From contig NZ_FLKM01000009.1 of assembly GCF_900086585.1 (NCBI RefSeq), forward strand, positions 1,798,001-1,862,000: DNA of 64,000 nt, written 5' to 3'. The position numbers were made by a program, and so were the translations under genes. Shown piece by piece: positions 34,273-42,771 of this stretch; within the stretch, counting starts at the first letter, position 1; each line of letters starts with the position of its first letter. The DNA is from Emergencia timonensis (GTDB taxonomy: Bacteria; Bacillota; Clostridia; Peptostreptococcales; Anaerovoracaceae). Under the pieces are notes generated by a model. That model searched no databases and was not told the origin of the DNA. It saw only the letters and a list, made by a program, of their open reading frames with translations.

Positions 34273-36657
34273 TTATGCATAAATCAGCTTTGCTGCATCG
34301 GCAGATTCTTTGGCGTCCTTCACATGGAAATCCGCACCGATTTCCAGGGCATAATCCTCGGTCAGTACTGCGCCGCCTACCATAATCTTACACTCAGGTG
34401 CTGCCGTCTTGAGTAATCTGATGGTTTCCGCCATACTGTGCAGCGTGGTAGTCATCAGCGCCGATAGGCCTACCAGCTTGACATCCTTTTCCTTTACTGC
34501 GTCTACAACCCTTTGCGGCTCTACGTCTTTTCCTAAATCTATGATATCGTAACCGTAGTTTTCTAAGATGACTTTGACGATATTCTTGCCAATATCATGA
34601 ATATCGCCTTTTACGGTGGCGATGACGATAGTCCCTCTGGATACTTGTTCTGTACCCGCCGCCTCAATCTTCTCCTTGATAACATCAAAAGCCTGCTGGG
34701 CTGTAGAGGCACAGAGCATCAGCTGCGGGATGAAGGTGATCCCTGCTTCAAAGTCTTTCCCCGCCCGATCTAAGATGGGAATCAAGGTATTGTTGATCAC
34801 GTCAAGCGGTTCTCTGCTATCCAGCTCTTTTTCTATCAGCTCTCTGCATTTGGCGCCCAGGCCGTTATTGATGGCGTATTCCACCTCGCTCTCCTGCTGA
34901 GGTTTCTCTGCAGAGGTTGGATTGCCCGATACCGTGCTGGTAACGACTTCTCCGCTGTAGTTTTTGATGTAAGCCATGGAGCCTTTATCGATGTTCATAA
35001 TCAGCTTATATACGGCTACCGCCTGCATCATCTCTGCTGAACCCGGGTTCATAATCGGCAGGTCCAGACCACAGGTCAGTGCCATCTGCAGAAAATTGTG
35101 ATTGATGATTGATCTGTTTGGCAGTCCAAAAGAGATATTTGACACGCCAAGGACCGTTTTTAATCCCAGTTCTTCTTTGACATACTTGATCGCCTCCAGT
35201 GTGCCGGCGGCATTTTCCTGTTCGGCAGAAACCGTCAGTGTCAGACAGTCGATATACACGTCCTTTCTGGGAATCCCCAAGGCAAGAGCTCTGCTTAAAA
35301 TACGCTCTGCAATCTCAATTCTCTTTTCTTTCGTCGTTGGAATACCGTCTTCGTCCAAGGTGAGACCTACTACGGCAGCGCCATATTTTTTAACTAAAGG
35401 CAGAATCGAAGCCAAGGATTTCTCTTCGCCGTTGACAGAATTTACAATTGCTTTGCCGCTGTAAACCCGTAGTGCCGCTTCAATGACCTCTGGATCTCCA
35501 GAGTCAATCTGCAGAGGCGCATCGGTAATACCCTGCAGAGCCTTCACAATGTTTACAATAACACTTTTTTCATCTATTCCAGGGACGCCGGCATTGACAT
35601 CCAATATTTCCGCTCCGTCCCTAATCTGGTCTGCTGCCTGCGTTAGCACATAATCCATGTCCCCATTTTTCAGTGCTTCCTTCAGCTTCTTTTTCCCTGT
35701 AGGGTTAATTCGTTCACCGATGATCCTCGGCTGGTCGATGATGATCGTCTTTTCTGGTGTACAGACAGCGGCTGGAATATTCGGATTCTGCCTGCAGTAT
35801 TTTTTGCCCTCAAATGCCTCATGAATGGCTTTGATGAACGCCGGTGTAGTACCGCAGCATCCGCCTACTGCCTTGACACCGTGTGGAATAAGATCAGCAG
35901 TCAGCTTTGCAAACTGCTCTGCCTCCACGTCGTATTCCCCTGTGGCCGGATTTGGCAGGCCTGCATTGGCTTTCGATACGATGGGCAGAGTGGTCCATTT
36001 GGATAGTTCTTCTATCAAAGGCTTGAACTCCGCCGGTCCTAGGGAGCAGTTCATTCCGATAGCATCAACTCCCAGGCCTTCTAAAGTCAAGGCCATAGCA
36101 CGCACTTCTGTCCCCGTAAAAGTCCTCTGGTTAGCCTCGAAGCTCATGGTCGCAATAATCGGCAGTTCTGCGTTTTCCTTTGCTGCCAGCACCGCCGCCT
36201 TCATCTCGTAGAGATCCGTCATGGTTTCAATGAGAATAACATCAGCATCACTGCCCGCTTCAACCTGCAGCTTGAAAATTTCGTAGGCTTCCTCAAAGGA
36301 AAGGCTGCCGTTGGGTTCTAGTAAGCGTCCGATGGGACCGATGTCGAGACCAATTTTCGTGTCCGTTCCTTCTGCTGCTTCTCTGGCATTTTTGACCGCG
36401 GCTTTCATCAGTTCCTCCACTGTATAGCCGCATCCCTCAATTTTGTACTTATTGACACCAAAAGAGCAGGTACAGATTATATCTGCACCTGCGTCGATAT
36501 ATGCCTTTTGAATTCTTTGCACCACCTGTGGATGGGTGATATTCAGCACTTCTGGAACACGTCCTACATCCAGATTCTCTTTCTGCAGCATGGTTCCAAA
36601 ACCACCATCCAAAAAAATGAATTCCCGATTGGGAAATAAGTTTAATAATTTGTTCAT
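34273..36657 (-). CDS. metH: Cobalamin-dependent methionine synthase (MetH, no reactivation domain)
   Basis: Transfers the methyl group from methyltetrahydrofolate through cobalamin to homocysteine. Order in the 794-residue protein: homocysteine domain about 1-290 with zinc cysteines in MNCSLGP and VGGCCGTTP; pterin-binding barrel about 305-570 (RINPTGKKKLKEAL, DVNAGVPGIDE); B12 cap about 580-660; B12 domain about 670-790 with the cobalt-binding DIHDIGKNIV. The roughly 330-residue C-terminal reactivation domain of E. coli MetH is absent, as in many anaerobes. A sigma-A promoter lies upstream; no S-box riboswitch is seen. Confidence 0.93.
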   Translation of the reverse strand: MNKLLNLFPNREFIFLDGGFGTMLQKENLDVGRVPEVLNITHPQVVQRIQKAYIDAGADIICTCSFGVNKYKIEGCGYTVEELMKAAVKNAREAAEGTDTKIGLDIGPIGRLLEPNGSLSFEEAYEIFKLQVEAGSDADVILIETMTDLYEMKAAVLAAKENAELPIIATMSFEANQRTFTGTEVRAMALTLEGLGVDAIGMNCSLGPAEFKPLIEELSKWTTLPIVSKANAGLPNPATGEYDVEAEQFAKLTADLIPHGVKAVGGCCGTTPAFIKAIHEAFEGKKYCRQNPNIPAAVCTPEKTIIIDQPRIIGERINPTGKKKLKEALKNGDMDYVLTQAADQIRDGAEILDVNAGVPGIDEKSVIVNIVKALQGITDAPLQIDSGDPEVIEAALRVYSGKAIVNSVNGEEKSLASILPLVKKYGAAVVGLTLDEDGIPTTKEKRIEIAERILSRALALGIPRKDVYIDCLTLTVSAEQENAAGTLEAIKYVKEELGLKTVLGVSNISFGLPNRSIINHNFLQMALTCGLDLPIMNPGSAEMMQAVAVYKLIMNIDKGSMAYIKNYSGEVVTSTVSGNPTSAEKPQQESEVEYAINNGLGAKCRELIEKELDSREPLDVINNTLIPILDRAGKDFEAGITFIPQLMLCASTAQQAFDVIKEKIEAAGTEQVSRGTIVIATVKGDIHDIGKNIVKVILENYGYDIIDLGKDVEPQRVVDAVKEKDVKLVGLSALMTTTLHSMAETIRLLKTAAPECKIMVGGAVLTEDYALEIGADFHVKDAKESADAAKLIYA

Positions 36658-36692
36658 ACGCTTTCTACGTCCCTTTCCAGATTAATTTATAT

Positions 36693-36721
36693 ATTTTATA
36701 CCATCTCAGCAGGTTTTTCAA
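36693..36721 (-). promoter_or_regulatory. metH promoter
   Basis: On the minus strand TTGAAA (36721-36716), a 17-bp spacer and TAAAAT (36698-36693), about 36 bp before the metH start. Confidence 0.65.
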
Positions 36722-36797
36722 TCCTTGTTTGCTTCTATACGGGAAAAACTGCTCTAAAACTGGCAATATCTTCAATACATCGTACTCATCCCAATAT

Positions 36798-37385
36798 CTA
36801 CTTTTGCCTACTACTCTGCAGCCGGACACTGGATAATCGTCCGTCAAAGAATACGCCTATATCTGCAATAGACTTTTTCGTCGAGGCCACCAGTTCTTCT
36901 GGTGTCTCCCTGCAGTCATGGTCACACCACACAGTCAATGCTCCCACCAGAATATAAGTAAGCATTGCAAGATGATAATCGGTTATCTCGTCTTCTATAC
37001 CCAGCAGCTCCATCTTTTCTTTCACCTGATCCAGATGACTTCTATGACAATTATAGATAATATCCGTCCTTCTCAGTCGAACGATCAACTTTAACAACTC
37101 CACATTTTTCATCCATTCAGAAAAAAATGCGGCCTGCATCTCCTCTATACTGCATTTTTTGAATGCTTCAGAAAACTCCTCAGCAAACAGTTCGCATTTA
37201 TATGCCGCCACGTCCTCTAAATCATCAAACAATCTGTAGAACGTCGCACGACTGATGGTTGACGCATTGCATAGTTCTGTAATTGTCATATTTTCGAAAT
37301 CGTGAGATTTCAAACACTCATCAAATGCATTCACCACCAGTTCTGCTGATTTTCTTGCTCTTTTATCATTCTTGATATGAAACAT
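36798..37385 (-). CDS. TetR-family transcriptional regulator
   Basis: A 195-residue repressor-type regulator. The helix-turn-helix is at about 30-52 (MTITELCNASTISRATFYRLF), followed by an all-helical ligand domain. It is divergent from the PhlG-like hydrolase gene; the 112-bp spacer contains two similar dyads (37412-37427 and 37440-37455). By analogy with PhlH-PhlG in Pseudomonas it may sense the substrate or product of the neighbouring hydrolase. Confidence 0.88.
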   Translation of the reverse strand: MFHIKNDKRARKSAELVVNAFDECLKSHDFENMTITELCNASTISRATFYRLFDDLEDVAAYKCELFAEEFSEAFKKCSIEEMQAAFFSEWMKNVELLKLIVRLRRTDIIYNCHRSHLDQVKEKMELLGIEDEITDYHLAMLTYILVGALTVWCDHDCRETPEELVASTKKSIADIGVFFDGRLSSVRLQSSRQK

Positions 37386-37411
37386 TCCTTACCTCTTTGT
37401 TTTAGACGTTG

Positions 37412-37427
37412 TGAAACTATTGTTTTA
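37412..37427. promoter_or_regulatory. Candidate TetR operator 1
   Basis: TGAAAC-TATT-GTTTTA, an imperfect dyad of the form TGANAC-N4-GTNTNA in the divergent TetR/hydrolase spacer. Confidence 0.6.
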
Positions 37428-37439
37428 TTTTATGTTTTA

Positions 37440-37455
37440 TGATACATTCGTCTCA
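37440..37455. promoter_or_regulatory. Candidate TetR operator 2
   Basis: TGATAC-ATTC-GTCTCA has the same architecture as operator 1, 28 bp away. The shared pattern at two places makes chance unlikely. Confidence 0.6.
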
Positions 37456-37497
37456 TATAAAAGTCAAGACCATTATTTTATCAAAGGAGATATTAAC

Positions 37498-38322
37498 ATG
37501 AAAACGGTTCCGCTATATGAAGGTGCAGAAAAGAAAAGCTATTACAAGTTTTTGCGGGATATTGAAAATCTGACAGAAGAAGAAATCGCAAAAATTAAAT
37601 CACTGAAGGGTGATCCATCGCTTCCGCCGGCATTTGCCGATCGGTCGATCATTCAAACAGAAAAATACACACCTGTGCCCGAAGGGGTATACATTATGAA
37701 TAATGGCACCATCTTTGTGAGTGCAATTACCCCGATTCCCCGTATTACTGGTGAGATGCTGGAATGGTGGATGATTTGGCATCAGCTCGATCCCCTGCGT
37801 TATGCCCTTTGGAACCCCGAGGATCACTACGATGTAAGGGTATCTGATGAAGACCGCGCGCAGATTTTAAACACAAACATTCCTATTCGTCAGCGTATGT
37901 GGGGAATAACCTCCAATATATGTGAATCAATGACTGATGAAAAACCAGTTACAGGATCTCTTTGCTTCGTCGAACCTGACAAAGCGGGATTCGATAACAG
38001 TCTGATTGGAACACCAAAATGCAAAGCGATTATTGTTGCAAATAATTGTATGAATCTCGGACCTTTTAGATATCCGGTACTAATGTGTGAATGGGTTAGA
38101 GAAAATAATGAAGGTCATAACGAATGGGTTGTTGCCGCCTGGATGGGGCATGGCGTAAAAGATGGCAAAGATATGCATATTAAGCTGCCAAAAATGATTC
38201 TTAATAAGCTAGCGTCTGCTATGCCTTCTAAGTTCATCGTGCACAATCACAAGGAGGTCAGTCACCTCAACAAAATTCTTCCTGAGTTATATGCAGAAAA
38301 CAAGAATAATTGGTCAGAGTAA
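37498..38322 (+). CDS. PhlG-like (2,4-diacetylphloroglucinol hydrolase family) protein
   Basis: A 274-residue member of the DAPG-hydrolase (PhlG) family, zinc enzymes that break a C-C bond between an acyl group and an aromatic ring. WWMIWHQLDPLRYALWNPEDH (90-110) is the family hallmark. Candidate metal ligands are His110, Glu143, His218 and His256; this assignment is inferred. CAAAGGAGATATTAAC precedes the ATG; the frame extends upstream without a ribosome site. It is divergent from a TetR gene and followed by a terminator. DAPG itself is an unlikely substrate in an anaerobe; another acylated phenol is possible. Confidence 0.82.
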   Translation: MKTVPLYEGAEKKSYYKFLRDIENLTEEEIAKIKSLKGDPSLPPAFADRSIIQTEKYTPVPEGVYIMNNGTIFVSAITPIPRITGEMLEWWMIWHQLDPLRYALWNPEDHYDVRVSDEDRAQILNTNIPIRQRMWGITSNICESMTDEKPVTGSLCFVEPDKAGFDNSLIGTPKCKAIIVANNCMNLGPFRYPVLMCEWVRENNEGHNEWVVAAWMGHGVKDGKDMHIKLPKMILNKLASAMPSKFIVHNHKEVSHLNKILPELYAENKNNWSE

Positions 38323-38325
38323 ATT

Positions 38326-38371
38326 AAAGGAGCAGTCGTATTGCCATTTTTGTCAATGCGACTGCTCCTTT
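38326..38371. terminator. Bidirectional terminator between the PhlG-like gene and metF
   Basis: AAAGGAGCAGTCG pairs with CGACTGCTCCTTT across an inner stem-loop. It serves both convergent genes. Confidence 0.88.
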
Positions 38372-38381
38372 GCCTTATCTG

Positions 38382-39245
38382 TTAAAACAACGATTTTACA
38401 CTTTCGCTGATTCGCTTAGCGATGTATGGATTATTCATCGTATAGAGATGAACGCCGTCTACTCCTTGAGAAACTAGATCCACAATCTGGTTAACGGCAT
38501 AGGCGATGCCTGCGTCTCTCATGGCTTCCGGCCTGGTCTCATATCGTGACATCATCTTTGTAAATTTGGCTGGCAGGCTGGCGCCACAGAGTGAAACCAT
38601 TCTCTCTATCTGTTTCTTGTTGACCACCGGCATAATGCCGGCCTCGATTGGCACGTTGATACCAGCAATTCGCGCCTTATCCAGAAAGTCATAAAATAAA
38701 TTGTTATCGAAGAAAAGCTGGGAAATCAAATGCTGGGCACCGGCATCTACCTTCTTCTTCAGATTTAAGATGTCCTCAATCTGATCTCTGCTGTCCAGGT
38801 GGCCTTCCGGATAACAGGCGCCAGAAATCCCGAAGTCATTTTCACTTTCTCTGATAAAGGTGATCAGTTCACTAGCATGCTTAAAATCTTCTTTTGGTTC
38901 TACATCCGGCACCAGGTCGCCTCTCAACGCGAGTATATTCTCCACACCGTTATCGTGTAATTTCTTCAATACCTGTGTCACCTCTTCTTTAGTGGAATTG
39001 ACGCAGGTTAAATGAGCGGCAGATTCAATTCCATATCTGTGCTTGATGGCTGATGCGATCTCACAGGTGGAATTGTCAGCCAGACTGCCGCTGGCTCCAT
39101 ATGTAACACTGATAAAATCCGGCTTAAGATCCTGCAGCGCATCTAAGGTATTATAAATCGTCTCGATGGGATTGTCTCGCTTCGGCGGGAAAACCTCAAA
39201 TGAAAATACTGTTTTTCTGTTATTAAATAATTCTGCTAATTTCAA
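38382..39245 (-). CDS. metF: 5,10-methylenetetrahydrofolate reductase
   Basis: Reduces methylene-THF to methyl-THF, the donor for MetH. A 287-residue TIM-barrel flavoprotein: FSFEVFPPKRDNP at the N-terminus, FISVTYGASGS, and AALRGDL-type NILALRGDLVPD, then GACYPEGH and QLFFDNNLFYDF. The gene ends 1.7 kb from metH in a separate unit. It is 5 bp downstream of a PPOX-type gene and shares its promoter. Confidence 0.95.
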   Translation of the reverse strand: MKLAELFNNRKTVFSFEVFPPKRDNPIETIYNTLDALQDLKPDFISVTYGASGSLADNSTCEIASAIKHRYGIESAAHLTCVNSTKEEVTQVLKKLHDNGVENILALRGDLVPDVEPKEDFKHASELITFIRESENDFGISGACYPEGHLDSRDQIEDILNLKKKVDAGAQHLISQLFFDNNLFYDFLDKARIAGINVPIEAGIMPVVNKKQIERMVSLCGASLPAKFTKMMSRYETRPEAMRDAGIAYAVNQIVDLVSQGVDGVHLYTMNNPYIAKRISESVKSLF

Positions 39246-39250
39246 ATGTC

Positions 39251-39724
39251 TTACCTTCCTATTTTTCCTGATATGTGTTCTACTGAAATCTCTACCATGA
39301 CAAATTTTTCTTCAGAACCCTTGTAGATTTTTTCTGTACTTCCTACTAATGATGGTGAAAGCCCTGCCAGCAATAGCCGCAGTGCCTCTTTTGTTTCTTC
39401 TTTTGAATTAATCACTCTGGCACGTCCGAAAACGACCACGCTGGTATACATGGTGTCCAGCTTCTCAGGTATTAACTCATATTCGGTCACGATGGTGAAA
39501 GAAACTTTTTCGTTTTTTCTGATTGCATCAATTTTGTGGCTTTCAGCAGAGGTACTGTGAAAGTATATCTTCCCTTCATCGTAAACGTAATTGATCGGCA
39601 CACCATAAGGATAGCCGTCATCTCCGCATACTGACAGAACGCCAAAATCCTTTGATCGAAGCAATTCTTCAGCTTTTGCTATGTCGGTCGCTTTTTCGCT
39701 GCGTCTCATTTTTCTAAATATCAT
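39251..39724 (-). CDS. Pyridoxamine 5'-phosphate oxidase-like flavin-binding protein
   Basis: A 157-residue split-barrel protein. The N-terminus FRKMRRSEKATDIAKAEELL and the core FGVLSVCGDDGYPYGVPINYVYDEGKIYFHS are typical of the nitroimidazole-reductase-like PPOX group. It binds FMN or a similar cofactor. Its role beside metF is unclear; flavin-linked redox support is a guess. GAGGTG precedes the start. Confidence 0.87.
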   Translation of the reverse strand: MIFRKMRRSEKATDIAKAEELLRSKDFGVLSVCGDDGYPYGVPINYVYDEGKIYFHSTSAESHKIDAIRKNEKVSFTIVTEYELIPEKLDTMYTSVVVFGRARVINSKEETKEALRLLLAGLSPSLVGSTEKIYKGSEEKFVMVEISVEHISGKIGR

Positions 39725-39770
39725 TCTTACACCTCATAAACTTTTCCATAAATAAATATTTATTATTTCT

Positions 39771-39799
39771 ATTTTATATCTCATGACATATTTTTTCAA
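39771..39799 (-). promoter_or_regulatory. Promoter of the PPOX-metF unit
   Basis: On the minus strand TTGAAA (39799-39794), 17-bp spacer, TAAAAT (39776-39771). Confidence 0.7.
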
Positions 39800-39900
39800 T
39801 ACTTTTCAGTCCGACAATAGGTATATTATATTTTTACATAGAGAAAATACTATTGCAAGCTTTTTATTGCAAAGGACATATTTCGGAAAGGAAAAGAAAA

Positions 39901-40209
39901 ATGGATTTTAATAACAATAATGTAGAGATCCCTAATCTGGGTAGCGCTCTGGCAATCAACGCCCTTGACAGCATCCCCAATACAAAACCCGATGCAAAGC
40001 AAATCGTCGCTTTAGTTAAAAAGAGCGGCAGAATTACTGGATATCAGTTGTCAGATGGAAATATCGTCTCCAAAGAGCAAGGTGTCGCTCTGGCAAAGAG
40101 CGGTGACATCGCCGGTGTCGGTATCGCCCATAGAAAAGATACGGAATACCTGAAATCCATCCCTGATGGAACTGACGATAACAATCTGAGCAATCTTCCT
40201 ACAGTATAG
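39901..40209 (+). CDS. DUF3892 family protein
   Basis: A 102-residue soluble protein. The central block VKKSGRITGYQLSDGNIVSK and EQGVALAKSGDIAGVGIAHRK matches the DUF3892 domain, which is found in spore-formers with unknown function. The N-terminus is Asn-rich. AAGGAAAAGAAAA precedes the ATG at 39901. Its end overlaps the end of the convergent glycosylase gene by 11 bp. Confidence 0.85.
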   Translation: MDFNNNNVEIPNLGSALAINALDSIPNTKPDAKQIVALVKKSGRITGYQLSDGNIVSKEQGVALAKSGDIAGVGIAHRKDTEYLKSIPDGTDDNNLSNLPTV

Positions 40210-40687
40210 TCCGCCAGCTTTCAATCAACTGTTCAAGACGGAATCTTGCATTGGCAGGACTGGTAGACGGCAGTTTACCCGCATCAATACCTGTTGCGGG
40301 TAAAGCAAATCTGTCATACAAAGTCTTTGCCAAGGTTCCGTTTACATAGATTCGTTCAATCTGCGTCTTGCAAAGCAGTCCTGCAATATCGGCCGGAACT
40401 ACATTCTTGATGGAACTGTCAGAAGAACCGATGATGTCGCAGCTTTCAATCACATCCCAGATGGCAATCTGATGGCGCAGCACTAAGGACTTTTTTTCTT
40501 CCACCGTCTGCGGCACTAACTCGCCACATAAAGCGGCAAGCACTTTCCAAAATCTGTTCTGCGGATGACCATAATAAAAATTGTTCGCTCTGGATTTAAC
40601 AGAGGGAAAGGTTCCCAGAATCAAGACTTTCGAATTCTCATCAAATACAGGTGCAAAGGGCTGTTCGTGATGTTCATATTCTGCCAT
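40199..40687 (-). CDS. DNA-deoxyinosine glycosylase (UDG superfamily)
   Basis: A 162-residue member of the uracil-DNA glycosylase superfamily, hypoxanthine-DNA glycosylase branch. It removes deaminated bases, mainly hypoxanthine, from DNA. The signature GTFPSVKSRANNFYYGHPQN lies at about 31-50, with the C-terminal LPSTSPANAR substrate loop. It is 18 bp downstream of the GH25 gene. Confidence 0.9.
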   Translation of the reverse strand: MAEYEHHEQPFAPVFDENSKVLILGTFPSVKSRANNFYYGHPQNRFWKVLAALCGELVPQTVEEKKSLVLRHQIAIWDVIESCDIIGSSDSSIKNVVPADIAGLLCKTQIERIYVNGTLAKTLYDRFALPATGIDAGKLPSTSPANARFRLEQLIESWRTIL

Positions 40688-40705
40688 AATACCGAGTCCT
40701 TCCTT

Positions 40706-41530
40706 TTACTGAGATTCTATGAAATACATATTTAAGTCGACGCGGCCTTTAATTCCATTTACTTTACCGGTATGAGAATACTGCCACATCTTAAACGCAT
40801 ATGGATAGTCCGTCTCGTCAGCATAATGAGCCAGCCATGTATCGTATTTCGTTAAATATTCCAGATTCACATGCTTTTTCAGCCACTGTGGATTACCATA
40901 AATCATCGGCGTATAACCATTTCTGTCGATGACCTGGCAAAAAGCGTCCGCAATCTGTGTCTTTTCCTCTGCATTTAAATCCGTAATTCTATCAGCACCG
41001 TCGATGGGCTCCATATCAAACACCACTGGATATGTAATTCCCTTTCCCCTGATATGTCTGACCACAAATCTCGCTTCTCTGATCGCTTCATCAGTGGTCT
41101 TTGCCTGTGAGAAAAAGTAGACCCCTACATCTAGCCCCGCCTCCTTTGCTCCTTTGAGATGATCTTTAAACTTGGAGTCGAGCGCCAGGTCTCCATCTTC
41201 ATCATAACCTCTATAACCCAGTCTGATGATGACGAAGTCAACACCTGCTGCTTTTACTTTTTTCCAATTCACCTTTTTCTGGTATACGGATACATCGATG
41301 CCCGTGACAGATTGATAGGTTCCATCGTCGTAATGTAAGAATCCGTCTTTTTTATAAACATAACTCATGTCGTATGGGTTTTCGTCAATATTCTGCCGAA
41401 GTCCTAGTCCGTCATAATTTCCCAAAACAATATAAAAAACCGTTACTGTACATACGAACATTGCAAGAGCTGACCCTATGACGATAAACTTTATTCTTGT
41501 CGAAATTTTTCTTTTTTTGGTTTTTCTCAT
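40706..41530 (-). CDS. GH25 family lysozyme, membrane-anchored
   Basis: A 274-residue muramidase. A basic N-terminus and a membrane helix (about 13-36) anchor it outside the membrane. The GH25 barrel follows: GIDVSVYQKKVNW, FVIIRLGYRG, DVGVYFFSQA, and the catalytic Asp-Glu pair in VVFDMEPID. It cleaves the MurNAc-GlcNAc bond of peptidoglycan and may serve in cell-wall remodelling or spore processes. Operon with the glycosylase gene. Confidence 0.92.
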   Translation of the reverse strand: MRKTKKRKISTRIKFIVIGSALAMFVCTVTVFYIVLGNYDGLGLRQNIDENPYDMSYVYKKDGFLHYDDGTYQSVTGIDVSVYQKKVNWKKVKAAGVDFVIIRLGYRGYDEDGDLALDSKFKDHLKGAKEAGLDVGVYFFSQAKTTDEAIREARFVVRHIRGKGITYPVVFDMEPIDGADRITDLNAEEKTQIADAFCQVIDRNGYTPMIYGNPQWLKKHVNLEYLTKYDTWLAHYADETDYPYAFKMWQYSHTGKVNGIKGRVDLNMYFIESQ

Positions 41531-41623
41531 GATAACATTCTAACATAAGTTCTTGGTCAATGAAAGAATATTTGACTATCCACTTTTTCTCATTTATTAT
41601 AGGAGATAAGAGAGGTGCGCGTT

Positions 41624-42754
41624 ATGATAGATTACAATCAATTATCACAGGAAATCATCCAATATCGAAGAGATTTGCATCAAATTCCAGAGCTTGGCTT
41701 TTACGTTTACAAGACCAGCGCTTATGTGCAGAACATCTTAGCAGGGCTGGCCTGTGAAGTGGAGCAGATCGTAAAAACAGGCCTGATCGCATATTTCGAT
41801 TTTGGCAGAGAAGAAACCGTCGCTTTTCGCGCAGACATGGACGCCCTGCCAATTCAGGAGGAGACCGGCCTCCCCTATGCGTCCACCCACGAAGGCTGTA
41901 TGCATGCTTGCGGCCACGATGGCCATATGGCAGGTCTCTTGGGGTTTGCCAGGGTTCTGGACGATTACAAGAGAAATAACGTCCAAATGCCTTGTAACGC
42001 CTTGCTGCTGTTCCAGCCGGCAGAAGAAACCATCGACGGTGCGCTTAGAATCTGCGGAACACATATCTTTGACCGCTACAACATCAAAGCAATTTTTGGA
42101 TTGCATCTATGGCCCATGCTGTCAAAAGGTGAAATCGCCTCCCGCCCCGGTCCGATGATGGCAAAATCCACTGCCGTGGCAGTAGAAATTGAAGGAGTCA
42201 GTGCTCACTGCGGAGAACCCGAAAAAGGAAAGGACGCCTTGGAAGCCGCCTGCAAATTCGTCAGCGATATCTATACTTTCAAATCCCTTTATGTCCGCGA
42301 TCGCTGTGTGCTGAAATTCGGCAAGATGCAGAGCGGCAATGTGAGAAATGCCATATCCCCGTTCTCCCGTCTGGATGGAACCATGCGGACCTTCCACGAT
42401 GAAACCTGGGAGACCCTGGTCAATACCATGAAAAGTCTGGGAGAAGAAATCGAAAAGGTATACGGTGTTAAATTTGATCTGGATGTGAGCAAAAGTCACC
42501 CTGCCGTCGTCAACGACGAAAAACTGTACGCAGGCGTCAAGCCGGTGCTTTTGGATTTGAACTTCGTTGAATTGCGCAGGCCGGTTATGATCGCTGAGGA
42601 TTTCTCTTTCTTTGAGCAGCAGATGCCGGGTGTATTCTTTTTCCTCGGAACGGGCAGCGGCATTCCTCTGCACAGCGACAACTATGACTTCGATGACAGC
42701 GTACTGATTGACGCAGTCATATTATTCGATACATTATTAAAGGGCGCTGACTAG
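41624..42754 (+). CDS. M20 family amidohydrolase (HipO/aminoacylase-like)
   Basis: A roughly 376-residue metallo-amidohydrolase of the hippurate / N-acetyl-diaminopimelate / indole-acetyl-amino-acid type. Motifs are RRDLHQIPELGF, FRADMDALPIQEETGLPYAS, the MHACGHDGHM metal site, QPAEETIDGA and EDFSFFEQQMPGVFFFLG. It cleaves an N-acyl group from an amino acid. A GTG at 41615 with AGGAG 9 bases upstream is an alternative start. It stands alone, divergent from the lysozyme. Confidence 0.92.
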   Translation: MIDYNQLSQEIIQYRRDLHQIPELGFYVYKTSAYVQNILAGLACEVEQIVKTGLIAYFDFGREETVAFRADMDALPIQEETGLPYASTHEGCMHACGHDGHMAGLLGFARVLDDYKRNNVQMPCNALLLFQPAEETIDGALRICGTHIFDRYNIKAIFGLHLWPMLSKGEIASRPGPMMAKSTAVAVEIEGVSAHCGEPEKGKDALEAACKFVSDIYTFKSLYVRDRCVLKFGKMQSGNVRNAISPFSRLDGTMRTFHDETWETLVNTMKSLGEEIEKVYGVKFDLDVSKSHPAVVNDEKLYAGVKPVLLDLNFVELRRPVMIAEDFSFFEQQMPGVFFFLGTGSGIPLHSDNYDFDDSVLIDAVILFDTLLKGAD

Positions 42755-42762
42755 CGCCCTTT
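42739..42762 (+). terminator. Terminator overlapping the M20 stop
   Basis: AAAGGGCGCT, loop GACT, AGCGCCCTTT. The stop codon is within the stem-loop; it may also serve the convergent amidohydrolase. Confidence 0.85.
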
Positions 42763-42771
42763 CTCGTGCTT

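Noticed and set aside
36658..36797. A SAM riboswitch upstream of metH
   Set aside because: No S-box core or terminator/antiterminator arrangement could be found by eye, and the leader is very short.
36665..36847. A 60-residue minus-strand open frame between metH and the TetR gene
   Set aside because: It overlaps the end of the TetR gene and the metH promoter and has no recognisable protein features.
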